A stretch of DNA of 45,431 bases from an uncultured Corynebacterium sp. (GCF_943914015.1 NZ_CALUAK010000007.1:1-45431), one strand, 5' to 3'; shown: positions 24,906-34,624, counted from the stretch's first letter. Notes: generated by a model not told the origin, from the sequence alone. Program-made: numbers and translations.

Positions 24906-26378
24906 ATGTTCGGTTTTTTGCTGTCACTAGCAACTATTGTGGTTGTGGCGTACCTCATTTTCCACAGGTACCACCCGCAAACGGTCCTTATCTTCTCGGG
25001 CCTTTTCATGCTCCTTTGTGCTATTCCCTTGTCTATGAAGCCACTTATGGCCGAAGACAAGTCCACTGGTAGCGCGCTCCTCGATGTTTTTGATCAGATT
25101 CGTGCGACATTCGGTCACCTCGGTGCCGAGCTCGGTCTAATCATCATGGCTGTCGGTGGCTTTTCACTCGCCATGGAGAAGGTCGGGGCATCAGAAGCAT
25201 TGGTAAACATTGCAACCAAGCCTCTAGCCAAGATCAACAAGCCGTATCTGGTGTTGGCCTGTACTTATATTTTAGCCCAGTGCCTTTGTCTCATTATTCC
25301 CTCGGCAGCAGGCTTGGCCATGCTGCTCATGGTGACTGTGTACCCGCTACTGAGGTCGCTTGGGATTTCCAGGCTGTCTGCCACAGGTGTCATCGCCACC
25401 GGCTCCTGCCTGGACTTGGGGCCTGCTTCCTCGAACGCCAATATGGCTGCTCGGATTTCGGAGATGTCGGTTCAGGAATACTTTGTCAACTACCAGCTTC
25501 CAGTCGCTGTTGTCGTGGTTGCATCTGTGTGCGTTCTGCACTACTTCGTGCAGCGCTATATGGACCGCAGGGCGGGAACTACGCCTGACAACGCAGACTG
25601 GGAGGATATCCGTCAGGAACTGGCCGGCATGGAGAAGGACCGCGCCGGTGGTAGGGGTGGCGCGAGCGCAGCCCAACCTGAGGGCGCTGTAGCCACCGAG
25701 GCAGTAGAAGTTAAGCCTGTGCCCAAGTTCTATGCTCTACTGCCGTTCACCCCGCTTGTACTGCTCATCGTGTTCTCACCGTTCGTAATCACCACCATCA
25801 AAATGAACGTGGCCACTGCCATGATTATTTCTGGACTCGTGGCTGTGATTTGCGAAATGATTCGCTATCGCTCGTTTGAGCGTGGTGCCGAGGCAATGTC
25901 AGTGTTTTTCGACGGCATGGGTCGCCAATTCGTTAACATTGTGACACTCATCGTCGGTGGTCAAATGTTCGCTGCTGGCCTCACACAGTTGGGTTTCATT
26001 GATTACATCGTCGGTGGTGCACAGAAGCTCAATATGGGCGCATTGCCGATCATGATCATCATGGCGCTCATCATCTTCCTCGCCGCCGTACTTACTGGTT
26101 CGGGTAACGCTCCCTGGTTCGCGTTCTCAGAACTTACTCCAGGGATTGCGCAACCCCTCGGAGTGCATACCGTATTCCTCGCTCAGCCAATGGAGCTCGC
26201 CTCCGGCATCGGCCGTTCGATGTCGCCGATTGCAGGCGTCGTTATCGCCGTTGCAGGCCTCGGTGGGGTCTCCCCGGTCGACCTGGTAAAGCGCACAGTT
26301 CCAGTGATGATTCCGGCATTTATCATTATGCTGATCACCTCGACGGTGTGGGATTACATCATCGGTGCTCTGGTGTAG
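24906..26378 (+). CDS. DcuC-family C4-dicarboxylate-type carrier
   Basis: A 490-residue integral membrane protein with about 12 hydrophobic segments and a long charged cytoplasmic loop in the middle (residues 215-275, rich in Ala/Glu/Gly). Segments such as CLIIPSAAGLAMLLMVTVYP, GVIATGSCLDLGPASSNANM and AAVLTGSGNAPWFAF match the DcuC/TRAP-like C4-dicarboxylate carrier family. The paired NA motifs (SSNANM, GSGNAPW) lie in the two halves, as is typical. The ATG at 24906 follows GGAA. It is co-directional with the amidohydrolase, so it probably moves a dicarboxylate-like substrate or product of that enzyme. The exact substrate is not known. Confidence 0.8.
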   Translation: MFGFLLSLATIVVVAYLIFHRYHPQTVLIFSGLFMLLCAIPLSMKPLMAEDKSTGSALLDVFDQIRATFGHLGAELGLIIMAVGGFSLAMEKVGASEALVNIATKPLAKINKPYLVLACTYILAQCLCLIIPSAAGLAMLLMVTVYPLLRSLGISRLSATGVIATGSCLDLGPASSNANMAARISEMSVQEYFVNYQLPVAVVVVASVCVLHYFVQRYMDRRAGTTPDNADWEDIRQELAGMEKDRAGGRGGASAAQPEGAVATEAVEVKPVPKFYALLPFTPLVLLIVFSPFVITTIKMNVATAMIISGLVAVICEMIRYRSFERGAEAMSVFFDGMGRQFVNIVTLIVGGQMFAAGLTQLGFIDYIVGGAQKLNMGALPIMIIMALIIFLAAVLTGSGNAPWFAFSELTPGIAQPLGVHTVFLAQPMELASGIGRSMSPIAGVVIAVAGLGGVSPVDLVKRTVPVMIPAFIIMLITSTVWDYIIGALV

Positions 26379-26401
26379 CACCCGATTTACTTGCCAAATT
26401 C

Positions 26402-26432
26402 GCCCTTGCCTTAATGACGGCAGGGGCCTTTG
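26402..26432 (+). terminator. Probable terminator of the amidohydrolase-carrier unit
   Basis: A 9-bp stem (GCCCTTGCC with GGCAGGGGC, one wobble) closes TTAATGAC, followed by CTTTGG. The T run is short. Confidence 0.55.
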
Positions 26433-26600
26433 GCTACCATCGCTCGATGACGTTGTTGCAAGTAGTACTTCTGTGCTCCGTTTCCCGTGAGGCGTGTTTC
26501 CTCGCTACAGATCCCCGATTACCCATTGATTAGCAAATAGGTAGCTCCTTTCTTGCACCCTGTTTACCGTGAATCGCGGGGTTGGAAGTGAAATTACATG

Positions 26601-28226
26601 TTATTCAGTTCCTTGAACGTCAAGAGCTTCTTGTGCTGGAAGTTTCGACTTGAAATCCTCCAAGTACTGTGCGAATCCTTCAGTTCCTTCCGGCTTGGGA
26701 TCAAGAACTGTACTCTTCTCAGTTCGGAAGACATGTGAGTTGAGGTAATCCTGCAGATACATTGCATCCCGGTACTCGTTGAACAGAGCTAGAACAGCCA
26801 TGCCCCACGCGCCACCTTCACCTGCATTCTCCCCCACCGCAATCGGAGTTCCAAGTGCATCGGCGAGAGTCTGCTGCGCAATAACAGGCGTCTTAAACAG
26901 GCCACCGTGCGCAAGAAGATAATCGATAGCGACACCTTCCTCACCGGTGAGAATGTCCATGCCGATCCTCAAAGTCGCAAACACTCCCATGAGCTGGGAC
27001 TGCATAAAGTTGGCGAGATTGAATTCCGAATCATTCTTACGCAGGAACATCGGAGTTCCAGTCTCCACACCGGTAATCGGTTCACCAGCGATGTAGTTGT
27101 AAGAAATTAGTCCGCCTCCATCACTTCGTCCCTCGGACGAAATGTTCAGCAGCTTGGAATACAGCTCATCAGGGCTGACCGACTTGCCGAAAGTGCGAAG
27201 CACTTCCTGAAAGAGCATGACCCAGGCGTTTAGGTCTGCACTACCGTTATTGCAATGAACCATTGCGACCGGCTTGCCTTCAGGGGTACAAACCAGATCA
27301 ATTTCCCTGTATACCGCCTTAATCGGCGATTCAAGGACGATCATGGCAAAGAGACTTGTCCCTACGCTCACATTGCCTGTTCTAGGCATGATCGCATTTG
27401 TTGCAGTCATACCAGTGCCAGCGTCGCCCTCGGGAGGACAGAATTCTGCTCCGGGCTGGAAGACACCTGTGGGATCCAGTAACGTGGCGCCTTCCTCGGT
27501 CAACTTGCCTGCGTACTCACCTGCACATGCCACTCGAGGAAGAAGCTGATCGATCCCAACTCCAATGTCGAATTCTCGGGTTAATGAGCCAAATTTCTTT
27601 ACGCACTCCGAGTCATAGGTTTTGCTCTCGAGTTCGATCGGGAACATTCCGGACGCGTCGCCAATTCCGAGAATCTTCTCACCAGTTAGCTTCCAATGGA
27701 CGTAGCCCGAAAGCGTAGTTAGGAATCGTACGTCACTGACGTGCTCTTCACCATTCAACATGGCCTGGTAGTAATGGGCTACTGACCAGCGGTGAGGAAT
27801 GTTGGTTTGGAACTCTTGAATGAGCTTTTCACACGCCTCACCGGTCGTTGTGTCTCTCCAGGTACGGAAAGGAACCAGCTGCTTACCATTTTCGTCAAAT
27901 GCAAGATACCCATGCATCATTGCAGAAATTCCCATGTAGCCAACACGCTTCAACGGAACTTCGTAACGAAAAAGGACATCCTCGGAAAGGCGGGCAAAAC
28001 AGGTTTGAATGCCTGTCCACACATCCTCCAGAGCATAGGACCAATGGCCATCGACCATCTCACTTTGCCAGTCGTAAGTTGCATTGGAAAGCGTGTTAGC
28101 CGAGCTATCAACCAGTACGGCTTTGATCCTGGTAGATCCTAACTCAATACCAAGCGCAGTGGTTTCATCTGTGATAGCTGCTGCAGCTTCGGATAGAAAA
28201 CCAGTATTGGTATCATCGACCATCAT
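26601..28226 (-). CDS. FGGY-family pentulose kinase
   Basis: A 541-residue sugar kinase of the FGGY family, last gene of the leftward pentose operon. The N-terminal ATP-binding motif is GIELGSTRIKAVLVD, the middle carries GDAGTGMTATNAIMPRTGNVSVGTS, and the C-terminal second ATPase motif is LAHGGLFKTPVIAQQTLADA. Substrate-binding elements GISAMMHGYLAFDENG and FRTWRDTTTGEA resemble L-ribulokinase and L-xylulose kinase subgroups. The ATG-ATG start at 28226 follows AGGGGAA. Together with a class II 4-epimerase next door, the most likely reaction is phosphorylation of L-ribulose or L-xylulose at O5. It is longer than xylB-type kinases (about 490). The exact sugar is inferred. Confidence 0.82.
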   Translation of the reverse strand: MMVDDTNTGFLSEAAAAITDETTALGIELGSTRIKAVLVDSSANTLSNATYDWQSEMVDGHWSYALEDVWTGIQTCFARLSEDVLFRYEVPLKRVGYMGISAMMHGYLAFDENGKQLVPFRTWRDTTTGEACEKLIQEFQTNIPHRWSVAHYYQAMLNGEEHVSDVRFLTTLSGYVHWKLTGEKILGIGDASGMFPIELESKTYDSECVKKFGSLTREFDIGVGIDQLLPRVACAGEYAGKLTEEGATLLDPTGVFQPGAEFCPPEGDAGTGMTATNAIMPRTGNVSVGTSLFAMIVLESPIKAVYREIDLVCTPEGKPVAMVHCNNGSADLNAWVMLFQEVLRTFGKSVSPDELYSKLLNISSEGRSDGGGLISYNYIAGEPITGVETGTPMFLRKNDSEFNLANFMQSQLMGVFATLRIGMDILTGEEGVAIDYLLAHGGLFKTPVIAQQTLADALGTPIAVGENAGEGGAWGMAVLALFNEYRDAMYLQDYLNSHVFRTEKSTVLDPKPEGTEGFAQYLEDFKSKLPAQEALDVQGTE

Positions 28227-28254
28227 TAGTTGGTTCCCCTTTTTCTAAAAAGCT

Positions 28255-28950
28255 CTACTGACCATAGACATTTTGGTAACGCTCCCAAAGCTTGTCGACC
28301 ATGGCGGGGTCAAGGCTTTCGGTAGCTCCGAGCTGCAAAGCGTTGAAAGTTGTCCGAGCAACTTCTTCAACCATCACCGCAGCTTTCACTGCAGCTTCTG
28401 CATTCTTACCAATCGTGAAGGGGCCATGGTTGGCCATGAGCACCGCGGGCGAGCGACTCGAGTTCAGCGTGGAAACGATTCCCTCACCAATACTGTCATC
28501 ACCAATGATGGCTAGCGGACCGATCGGAATCTCACCGCCAAACTCATCACCAGTCATTGTTAGCATGCAAGGGATTGGCTTCCGTGCCGCAGCAAAAGCG
28601 GTAGCGAAAGTTGAGTGCGTATGAACGACACCACCGACCTCCGGCATGTGACGGTAGACGTAGGCGTGTGCCGCAGTATCCGAGGAAGGCTTCAGATCGT
28701 TCTTCTCTTCACCTTCAATCTTCTCGCCGTTGAGGTCACAAACGATCATGTTGTCAGGGGACAGCTCCTCATAGCGGACACCGGAGGGCTTGATGACGAA
28801 GTAGTCGGTCCCTGGAACTCGTTCTGATACGTTACCCGCTGTCCAAACAACGAGTTCCCATTTCGGAAGCTCCGCATGGAGACGTGCGACCCGCTCCTTG
28901 GTTTCCTCGATCTGGTTCTTAACCTTGTCAGACATTTCTTTATTTACCAT
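28255..28950 (-). CDS. L-ribulose-5-phosphate 4-epimerase
   Basis: A 231-residue class II aldolase/epimerase (AraD/UlaF/SgbE family), converting L-ribulose-5-phosphate to D-xylulose-5-phosphate with a divalent metal. The start is the ATG at 28948-28950 (MVNKEMSDKV), preceded by AAGGATC; the longer frame lacks a site. The metal ligands are visible in VVHTHSTFATAFAAA, the family loop in WTAGNVSERV and IKPSGVRYEEL, and NHGPFTIG near residue 177. Full length for the family. It lies between the TIM-barrel isomerase gene (10 bases upstream) and the kinase gene (28 bases downstream). Confidence 0.88.
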   Translation of the reverse strand: MVNKEMSDKVKNQIEETKERVARLHAELPKWELVVWTAGNVSERVPGTDYFVIKPSGVRYEELSPDNMIVCDLNGEKIEGEEKNDLKPSSDTAAHAYVYRHMPEVGGVVHTHSTFATAFAAARKPIPCMLTMTGDEFGGEIPIGPLAIIGDDSIGEGIVSTLNSSRSPAVLMANHGPFTIGKNAEAAVKAAVMVEEVARTTFNALQLGATESLDPAMVDKLWERYQNVYGQ

Positions 28951-28960
28951 CTTCAGATCC

Positions 28961-29905
28961 TTAAATCTCTTGGAGGACGGCCTCTTCGCGCTCACGGAAA
29001 TACGTGACGCTTTGCCTTACGAGTTCATCAAGCATTTCCGGATCCGGACGACCATTCCGAGCAGGGTAAGGACCAGCGCCTGGGCCCAAAGGTTCGGGCG
29101 TTACGAAACGACCTTCGGCATTATGACCAATCACATACAGAGCCTTGATGATGGCATCGATATCCATCGAACCGGTGCCCAAAGCACCACGCTGTGAATC
29201 TGCAAGGTGAAGATTGACGAGCCTGTCTCCCGCCTTTACGATCGCCTCCGCGATGTTATTCTCTTCGACCTGCATGTGGTACACATCGCCATTGATGTGC
29301 TGAACTCCTGGGGAGTCGACGGCTTCAATGTACGAAACTGCATCATCGACGGTATGGACTAGTGAAACTTCCGCCGAACGGATTGGCTCAATTGCGGCCT
29401 TTACTCCAGACTCCGCAATGACCGGGGCTACACGCTGAAGAGCCAGAACACTCCGATCGAATTCATAATCATCATAAGCATCTGCCCTACCAACTGAACC
29501 CGGGACTACGAGAAGGTAGTAGCCACCAACATCGCGTGTAAAAGCGATTTCACGCTTGATGTATTCGATTGCCTCCTGCTGTTGAATTGGACGGTTTGAT
29601 GCCAGGTCATTGTCATCTGAAAACATGCCACATACGCCGGAGGCCTTCAGGCCGTATTGTTGCAACGTTGCTTTGGTAGATTCCACATCGTAACCAAGGT
29701 CGTCCCCGTAGTGGTTCCCGTGCAACTCGATCCACTCGATCCCATTGCGTGCCAAACGCTCGCAGGACTGCTCTAACGGCTCCAGGCCGAAACCCCAGTT
29801 TGACCAAGAGAAGTTTAACCTTTGAGTGAACCGTTCTGGGTGTTCTTTCGCTAGCGCCTTGAACTGCTCATCAATTTTGCGCTGAGTTTCCAAGAAATTT
29901 TGCAT
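28961..29905 (-). CDS. TIM-barrel sugar isomerase/epimerase (AP endonuclease 2 family)
   Basis: A 314-residue sugar phosphate isomerase/epimerase-like protein. The ATG at 29903-29905 follows AGGAG, 8 bases after the LacI stop. Metal ligands expected in the family are seen: Glu in AAIEPIRSAEVS, Asp in HINGDVYHM, His in NLHLADSQRG and Glu in FVTPEPLGPG. This fold includes D-tagatose/D-psicose 3-epimerase, L-xylulose-5-phosphate 3-epimerase (UlaE) and rhamnose isomerase relatives. In this operon it probably makes the kinase or epimerase substrate, for example L-xylulose to L-ribulose, or a C3 epimerisation of the phosphorylated sugar. No dedicated aldose isomerase is present, so it may fill that role. 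Confidence 0.75.
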   Translation of the reverse strand: MQNFLETQRKIDEQFKALAKEHPERFTQRLNFSWSNWGFGLEPLEQSCERLARNGIEWIELHGNHYGDDLGYDVESTKATLQQYGLKASGVCGMFSDDNDLASNRPIQQQEAIEYIKREIAFTRDVGGYYLLVVPGSVGRADAYDDYEFDRSVLALQRVAPVIAESGVKAAIEPIRSAEVSLVHTVDDAVSYIEAVDSPGVQHINGDVYHMQVEENNIAEAIVKAGDRLVNLHLADSQRGALGTGSMDIDAIIKALYVIGHNAEGRFVTPEPLGPGAGPYPARNGRPDPEMLDELVRQSVTYFREREEAVLQEI

Positions 29906-29913
29906 TTTTTCTC

Positions 29914-30930
29914 CTATGCTGATTCGCGCACAACCAGTTCCGCCTTGAATGTGTGACTGTTCATGCTGATAGTTCGATTTTCAATGGCATTGATTACTTC
30001 GCCTATCAAATATTTGCTCATCTCCTCAATCGGTTGTTTTATAGTTGTCAGCGGCGACTCAAGCAGTGCCGCATAGGGGATATCATCAAAGCCAGTAACT
30101 AGGACGTCATCGCCAACCTTCAGTCCCGCCTGCGTCAGCGCCCTACAGACGCCAAGCGCTGTGTAGTCGTTAAGGCAAACGAAGCATTCAGGAAGCTCAT
30201 CAGGTCGCTCACTAAGCAAATTTTTGGCTGTACCGTATCCACCGTCCCAGCTAGGCGACTCGCTTGTGACCAGTCTTACGCAACTGTCGTCGAGTCCATG
30301 GTCGTAAATACTTTCCATGAAACCGTCGTACCGGTCGCGGTGCTGGATTGCATTGACAGGCTCATGTATGAAGTAAAAACTCTCCACACCTTTACCGATG
30401 AGGTGTTCTCCGAGCGATCTCATACCTTGACGGTCATCAACCGTCACAAAGGGGATTCGAGGATCCTCCGATCTCTGGGCAAAGATCATGATCGGCAACC
30501 CATAATCCTGCAACTTCAGAAGTTGCTCTGTATTGGAGCCAGTGCCACAGATTGCAATCGCTTCTGCACCTGCGTTAACTAGCAGTTTTATTACTTTTGC
30601 CTCAAGTTCCGCAGACTGATCTGTTCCCGAAACCATCAGAGAATAACCTCTAACTTGCAGGTCTCGGTCTATACAGTGTGACATTTCTGCAAAGAACGGG
30701 TTAGAGATGTCAAACAGGATCGTTGCAATCATTTTGTTTCGTCCCAGAGAAAGCGCCCTAGCCAGAGGATGAGGTAAATACTTTTCCTCTACCATGACAG
30801 CTTCAACTCTTTCTCTAAGAGCCTTACTGACCCTTTCAGGATGATTGATCACATTCGAGACTGTCCCCACGGAGGTCCCCGCCAGTTTTGCGATCGTGTA
30901 AATTGACGGGGAACTTGAGTTGTTATTCAT
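29914..30930 (-). CDS. LacI-family regulator of the pentose operon
   Basis: A 338-residue LacI-type regulator. The helix-turn-helix and hinge are at residues 9-63 (IYTIAKLAGTSVGTVSNVIN, YLPHPLARALSLGRNK), followed by a sugar-binding-protein-like domain. Its start overlaps the end of the permease gene by 8 bases, so it is co-transcribed inside the operon it presumably controls. Its ribosome site is weak, so translation likely depends on coupling. Likely targets are the two GAANCGNTTC dyads before the first operon gene (35700-35728). The effector is probably the imported sugar or its phosphate. Confidence 0.88.
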   Translation of the reverse strand: MNNNSSSPSIYTIAKLAGTSVGTVSNVINHPERVSKALRERVEAVMVEEKYLPHPLARALSLGRNKMIATILFDISNPFFAEMSHCIDRDLQVRGYSLMVSGTDQSAELEAKVIKLLVNAGAEAIAICGTGSNTEQLLKLQDYGLPIMIFAQRSEDPRIPFVTVDDRQGMRSLGEHLIGKGVESFYFIHEPVNAIQHRDRYDGFMESIYDHGLDDSCVRLVTSESPSWDGGYGTAKNLLSERPDELPECFVCLNDYTALGVCRALTQAGLKVGDDVLVTGFDDIPYAALLESPLTTIKQPIEEMSKYLIGEVINAIENRTISMNSHTFKAELVVRESA

Positions 30931-32011
30931 TTTTTTTGACTTTTGTCTGGAACTTTCGAGCTGCGAAGCTGTTTAGGAGAACCGAGAAGATCAGGACAAG
31001 ACCCAAAGCCAGAAGTTGGGACCTTGGTCCGATACTGCCCTGGAAGCTAATCAGCAAGGCCGCGTTCAGCCACGTGATCAGCAAGGCACCCATCACAACA
31101 CCACTAACTCTTGCTAGTCCACCGGAAATCAAGACGCCACCGAGAGCGGCGATCGTGATGGCCGGAAGGGCCATGCCGTTACCACTAGTACCTGCATCCG
31201 GACGTGCTGAGGCGAACTGCGCAACGTTCACAATTGCAGCGACACCACAAAGCAATCCAGACATCGCATATGCCGATGCGCGGATCTGCTTGACTTTCTG
31301 GCCAGCATATTTCGCTGCGACATCATTGGTACCGATAGCTAGAAGCGACTTACCCCATCCGGTCTTTTCCAGAAGGAACCAGGAAAGCACCAGCATAGGC
31401 ACGAAGAACGTGAGCACTTGAATGGGGAGATACAAGTCTCCAAAGAGATGAACTGAAGTCGTGAGCGAGTTGGTTTCCGCAACCTTTTCACCTGAAATCG
31501 GGGCTTGGCCCGATGCCACCATCGCAATGGAAGCGTATGCGTAGGAAGTAGCCAGCGTCGCAATGAGAGGTGGGAAGCCGATCACGCCCACCAGCACGCC
31601 GTTGATAGTACCGAGAGCAACACCTGCAGCGATGGCAAGAATGCCGGCCACAAGTACTGGCAATTCGGCAATCTGAACTGCCCAGCCGAATACCAAGCCA
31701 CAGAGCGAAACCATTGCACCAACGGAGAGGTCAATGCCACTTCGCCCAGAGGTGATCACGAACATCTCTGCAAGGGCCAGCAAAGCAACAGGCACAAACG
31801 CTTGCAAAGATGAGAGCATGTAGGTCAGATCGAACGGCGCAAATAGATACCCGCCTTGACCAAGGAAGTAGAAGGTGACAACCATTATCACAGTGAGTAC
31901 GAGCAAGGCTAGCACTCGCTCTGTGAGGATCTTGTGCAGCAGGGAGCTCATAGCTGACCCGCCAGATTGATTGTCCTTCACCGCAACTTGTTTTCTATCT
32001 TTGATTGTCAC
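30923..32011 (-). CDS. RbsC-type ABC sugar permease (first of two)
   Basis: A 362-residue membrane component of a carbohydrate uptake-2 (CUT2) ABC importer. It has about ten hydrophobic segments and the family motifs ITSGRSGIDLSVGAMVSLCG and GTINGVLVGVIGFPPLIATL, plus ALPAITIAALGGVLISGG. The start overlaps the end of the other permease gene by 4 bases (ATGA). A 20-residue cytoplasmic extension precedes the first membrane segment. With its partner it forms the heterodimeric channel. LsrC/LsrD and RhaP/RhaQ importers also use two different permeases. Confidence 0.9.
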   Translation of the reverse strand: MTIKDRKQVAVKDNQSGGSAMSSLLHKILTERVLALLVLTVIMVVTFYFLGQGGYLFAPFDLTYMLSSLQAFVPVALLALAEMFVITSGRSGIDLSVGAMVSLCGLVFGWAVQIAELPVLVAGILAIAAGVALGTINGVLVGVIGFPPLIATLATSYAYASIAMVASGQAPISGEKVAETNSLTTSVHLFGDLYLPIQVLTFFVPMLVLSWFLLEKTGWGKSLLAIGTNDVAAKYAGQKVKQIRASAYAMSGLLCGVAAIVNVAQFASARPDAGTSGNGMALPAITIAALGGVLISGGLARVSGVVMGALLITWLNAALLISFQGSIGPRSQLLALGLVLIFSVLLNSFAARKFQTKVKKNE

Positions 32012-33000
32012 GGTCGATTCCTCCGTTTCTGGCGTGCGAGGTCAACGCCCACGGCAATAATGATGATGGTTCCGACGATCAACTGGGTTAGCGGGTTCGG
32101 CCAATGCAGGTGAGTGACAGAGGCCTGAACACTTCCAACCAAGATGGCGCCGAGAACGGTTCCGAACACGGTGCCACGTCCGCCGATAACGGACGTTCCA
32201 CCGATCACGCAAGCAGCGATCACAGACATCTCCAGACCAACGCCAACGTTTTGTTGGATGAGGCCGCCGGATCCGACCATGATCACTCCGGCGATGCCCG
32301 CGGCAATGCCACTGGCTACATAAACTCCGAAAATTCTGCGTTGAACCTTTACGCCAGCCAAACGTGCGGCTTGCGCGTCGTTACCGATTGCGTACAGATG
32401 CCGTCCAGGCACCCAATGCTTCATGTAAATCCATACGACTACTGCAATTGCTACAGCTAGCCACATGGCATTCGGAATTCCGAGGAAGGAAGCAGAAGTA
32501 CTGCCACCAATAAATCCGAGAGTGTCAGGGACTCCAGCAATTTGGGTATCGCCGAAGACCTGCAACGCAATGAAACGGAATACGTTAAGAGTACCGAACG
32601 TAAGTACCATCGCTGGTACACGGCCAAAGGAAATCAAGAAACCGTTGAGCGCTCCGAGTATTCCACCTACAGCGATAGCGATCAGGATTGCGGCAACAGC
32701 AGAAATGTCGTAGCTGACAAGCATTCTGCCGACTACAGCCATGACGACTGCAAGGGTGGAACCAACCGAGACGTCGATTCCGGCTGTACACATCACCGCT
32801 GTCATCGCTACGCCCATCACAGCAATCGGGGCAACACCGTAGAAAATTGAAAAGACGCTACTGCCAGAGATAAATGTGGGCGAAATAAAGGCCATGACTA
32901 TCCAAAGGACGACAATGACGCCGATGAGTACTAGCTCTTGTCCTTCGATGTAATCAGTTAAACTTCTTTTACGTTTAACGCGAGTTGTTTGGCTCGGCAT
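32008..33000 (-). CDS. RbsC-type ABC sugar permease (second of two)
   Basis: A 330-residue CUT2 permease paralogous to its neighbour. The ATG at 32998-33000 (MPSQTTRVKRKRSL) is chosen because it follows the stop of the ATPase gene by a single base; the longer frame would begin inside that gene. Family motifs are AVMCTAGIDVSVGSTLAVVM, GALNGFLISFGRVPAMVLTF and CVIGGTSVIGGRGTVFGTVL. A basic N-terminal patch (VKRKRSLTDYIEG) precedes the first membrane segment. Confidence 0.88.
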   Translation of the reverse strand: MPSQTTRVKRKRSLTDYIEGQELVLIGVIVVLWIVMAFISPTFISGSSVFSIFYGVAPIAVMGVAMTAVMCTAGIDVSVGSTLAVVMAVVGRMLVSYDISAVAAILIAIAVGGILGALNGFLISFGRVPAMVLTFGTLNVFRFIALQVFGDTQIAGVPDTLGFIGGSTSASFLGIPNAMWLAVAIAVVVWIYMKHWVPGRHLYAIGNDAQAARLAGVKVQRRIFGVYVASGIAAGIAGVIMVGSGGLIQQNVGVGLEMSVIAACVIGGTSVIGGRGTVFGTVLGAILVGSVQASVTHLHWPNPLTQLIVGTIIIIAVGVDLARQKRRNRP

Positions 33001-33001
33001 C

Positions 33002-34537
33002 TTACACCACCTCCTCTGCTTGTTCTTGTTCACCAGATGCTGCATTCAGTAAATCCGCAGCGCTCACAGTCCCCGGCAATGTGGTCGCAGTGACCCCATT
33101 CCGCAGTACAACAATTCGATCGCACAGGAAGCGAATTTCTTCCAGATCGGTTGACAGGACGAGGGCTGAATTGCCCTTCGCGACGTGGTCAAGAATCAGC
33201 TTGTGAATTTCACCTTTGGCACCAACATCAACACCCTGGGTGGGTTCCTCAGCAATCAGAATCTTCGGCTCCCTAACAAGCTGTCGAGCCATAACGACCT
33301 TCTGCTGGTTACCACCGGACAGTGCACTAATGATTGTGCTGGGAGAAGGTGCCTTGATGTTAAGTTTCCCAATCATGTCTGCCATTGTTTCTTCCGCACG
33401 AGACGCCTGGAATAGGGGTCCCTTGGAGAAATAGTTGAGATGGCTTGACGCGAGGTTAAAACTTAAGGTCTTGGGCAGGAATACGCCCTGGAGCTTCCGG
33501 TTACCCGGTAGCATGGTCATACCCTTTTCAATTGCCTCTCTTGGGCTCTTGACGCCCTTGGCTTCTCCAAAGAGCGAGACCGTGCCACCGGTTGGATGAT
33601 GAATGCCGAATAGGCATCGAGCCAATTCAGTAGCACCCGAACCGATCAAGCCATAGACTCCGAGAATCTCTCCCTTGTGCAGGTCAAAATTTGCCGATTT
33701 CAGGCGCCTGCCGTAAGCAAGATCCTTTACGGAAACTACAACTTCATCTGTAATGCGGTCGTTTTCAGCTTTTCGCTCAGCAATCTGGAACTTCTCTCCA
33801 ACCATCAGAGAAGCAATCTTTGCAGTGCTCATCTCCTTGGTGGGATAGTTTCCGATCAGTTCACCATCGCGAAGCACTGTAATGCGATCGGTAATTTGGG
33901 TCAGCTCATCCAAGCGGTGAGAAATGTAGATGATTCCAACGCCCTCAGCTTTCAAGGCACGAATTGTCGAGAAAAGCCGGTCAATATCCTTATCCGTAAG
34001 GATTGCGCTTGGCTCATCAAGAATGAGTACCTTGACGTCAGTTACGAAAGCTTTAGCAATTGACACCAGCTGTTGCTCACCAGCAGCTAGATCGCCGGCC
34101 CTCACATTCATGATGCTTGGGTCAAGGCCTAGCCTCTGCAGCAAGGAAACAACTTTTTCCTCCTGCTCGCTCCAGTGAACCCGGCCTTTGGACGAGATTT
34201 CCCTGCCCAAAAATACGTTTTCAGCGACAGTGAGATCAGCGAACAAGCTTGGTTCTTGGTACACCGGAGAGATGCCAGCGGCTAGCGATGCTTTCGTGTC
34301 GCCGAGATCAATAGATTCTCCTTCAACAATGAGTTCGCCGGTATCAGGCTTTTCAGCGCCACTAATCTGCTTGATTAATGTGGATTTTCCAGCACCGTTT
34401 TCGCCAACAAGGCCGCAAACTTCACCGGGAGCAATTGACCAACTGACATTCTTGAGGGCGTGGACACCACCATAACGCTTGTCGAAGTTCCTAACCTCAA
34501 GAAGGGGTTCCTTTTGTATCCCGTTTTCGAATGTCAT
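33002..34537 (-). CDS. RbsA-type dual-domain ABC sugar ATPase
   Basis: A 511-residue CUT2 ATPase with two ABC domains. Domain 1 has a full Walker A, GLVGENGAGKSTLIKQISGA, with the signature region LAAGEQQLVSIAKAF and Walker B VLILDEPSA. Domain 2 has a degenerate Walker A (GLIGSGATELARCL), the signature LSGGNQQKVVMARQL and Walker B KILIAEEPTQGVDV. The weak second Walker A is normal for RbsA-type proteins. The ATG at 34535-34537 lies after an 87-base gap containing a stem-loop, so expression is likely lower than for the binding protein. It is followed by both permease genes at one base and then a 4-base overlap. Confidence 0.93.
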   Translation of the reverse strand: MTFENGIQKEPLLEVRNFDKRYGGVHALKNVSWSIAPGEVCGLVGENGAGKSTLIKQISGAEKPDTGELIVEGESIDLGDTKASLAAGISPVYQEPSLFADLTVAENVFLGREISSKGRVHWSEQEEKVVSLLQRLGLDPSIMNVRAGDLAAGEQQLVSIAKAFVTDVKVLILDEPSAILTDKDIDRLFSTIRALKAEGVGIIYISHRLDELTQITDRITVLRDGELIGNYPTKEMSTAKIASLMVGEKFQIAERKAENDRITDEVVVSVKDLAYGRRLKSANFDLHKGEILGVYGLIGSGATELARCLFGIHHPTGGTVSLFGEAKGVKSPREAIEKGMTMLPGNRKLQGVFLPKTLSFNLASSHLNYFSKGPLFQASRAEETMADMIGKLNIKAPSPSTIISALSGGNQQKVVMARQLVREPKILIAEEPTQGVDVGAKGEIHKLILDHVAKGNSALVLSTDLEEIRFLCDRIVVLRNGVTATTLPGTVSAADLLNAASGEQEQAEEVV

Positions 34538-34570
34538 TCTCCTACAGGACTCCTTTTCGCCTTAACGAAA

Positions 34571-34613
34571 CAAAATGCTTTTCTAGCCGATTTTTCAATC
34601 TGCTAGAAAGCAA
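34571..34613 (-). terminator. Stem-loop between binding-protein and ATPase genes
   Basis: Leftward, GCTTTCTAGC (34602-34611) and GCTAGAAAAGC (34577-34587) pair around 14 bases and are followed by ATTTTG. It is a probable attenuator or mRNA-stabilising structure that would favour expression of the binding protein over the transporter genes. Confidence 0.6.
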
Positions 34614-34624
34614 CATTTCATTTC

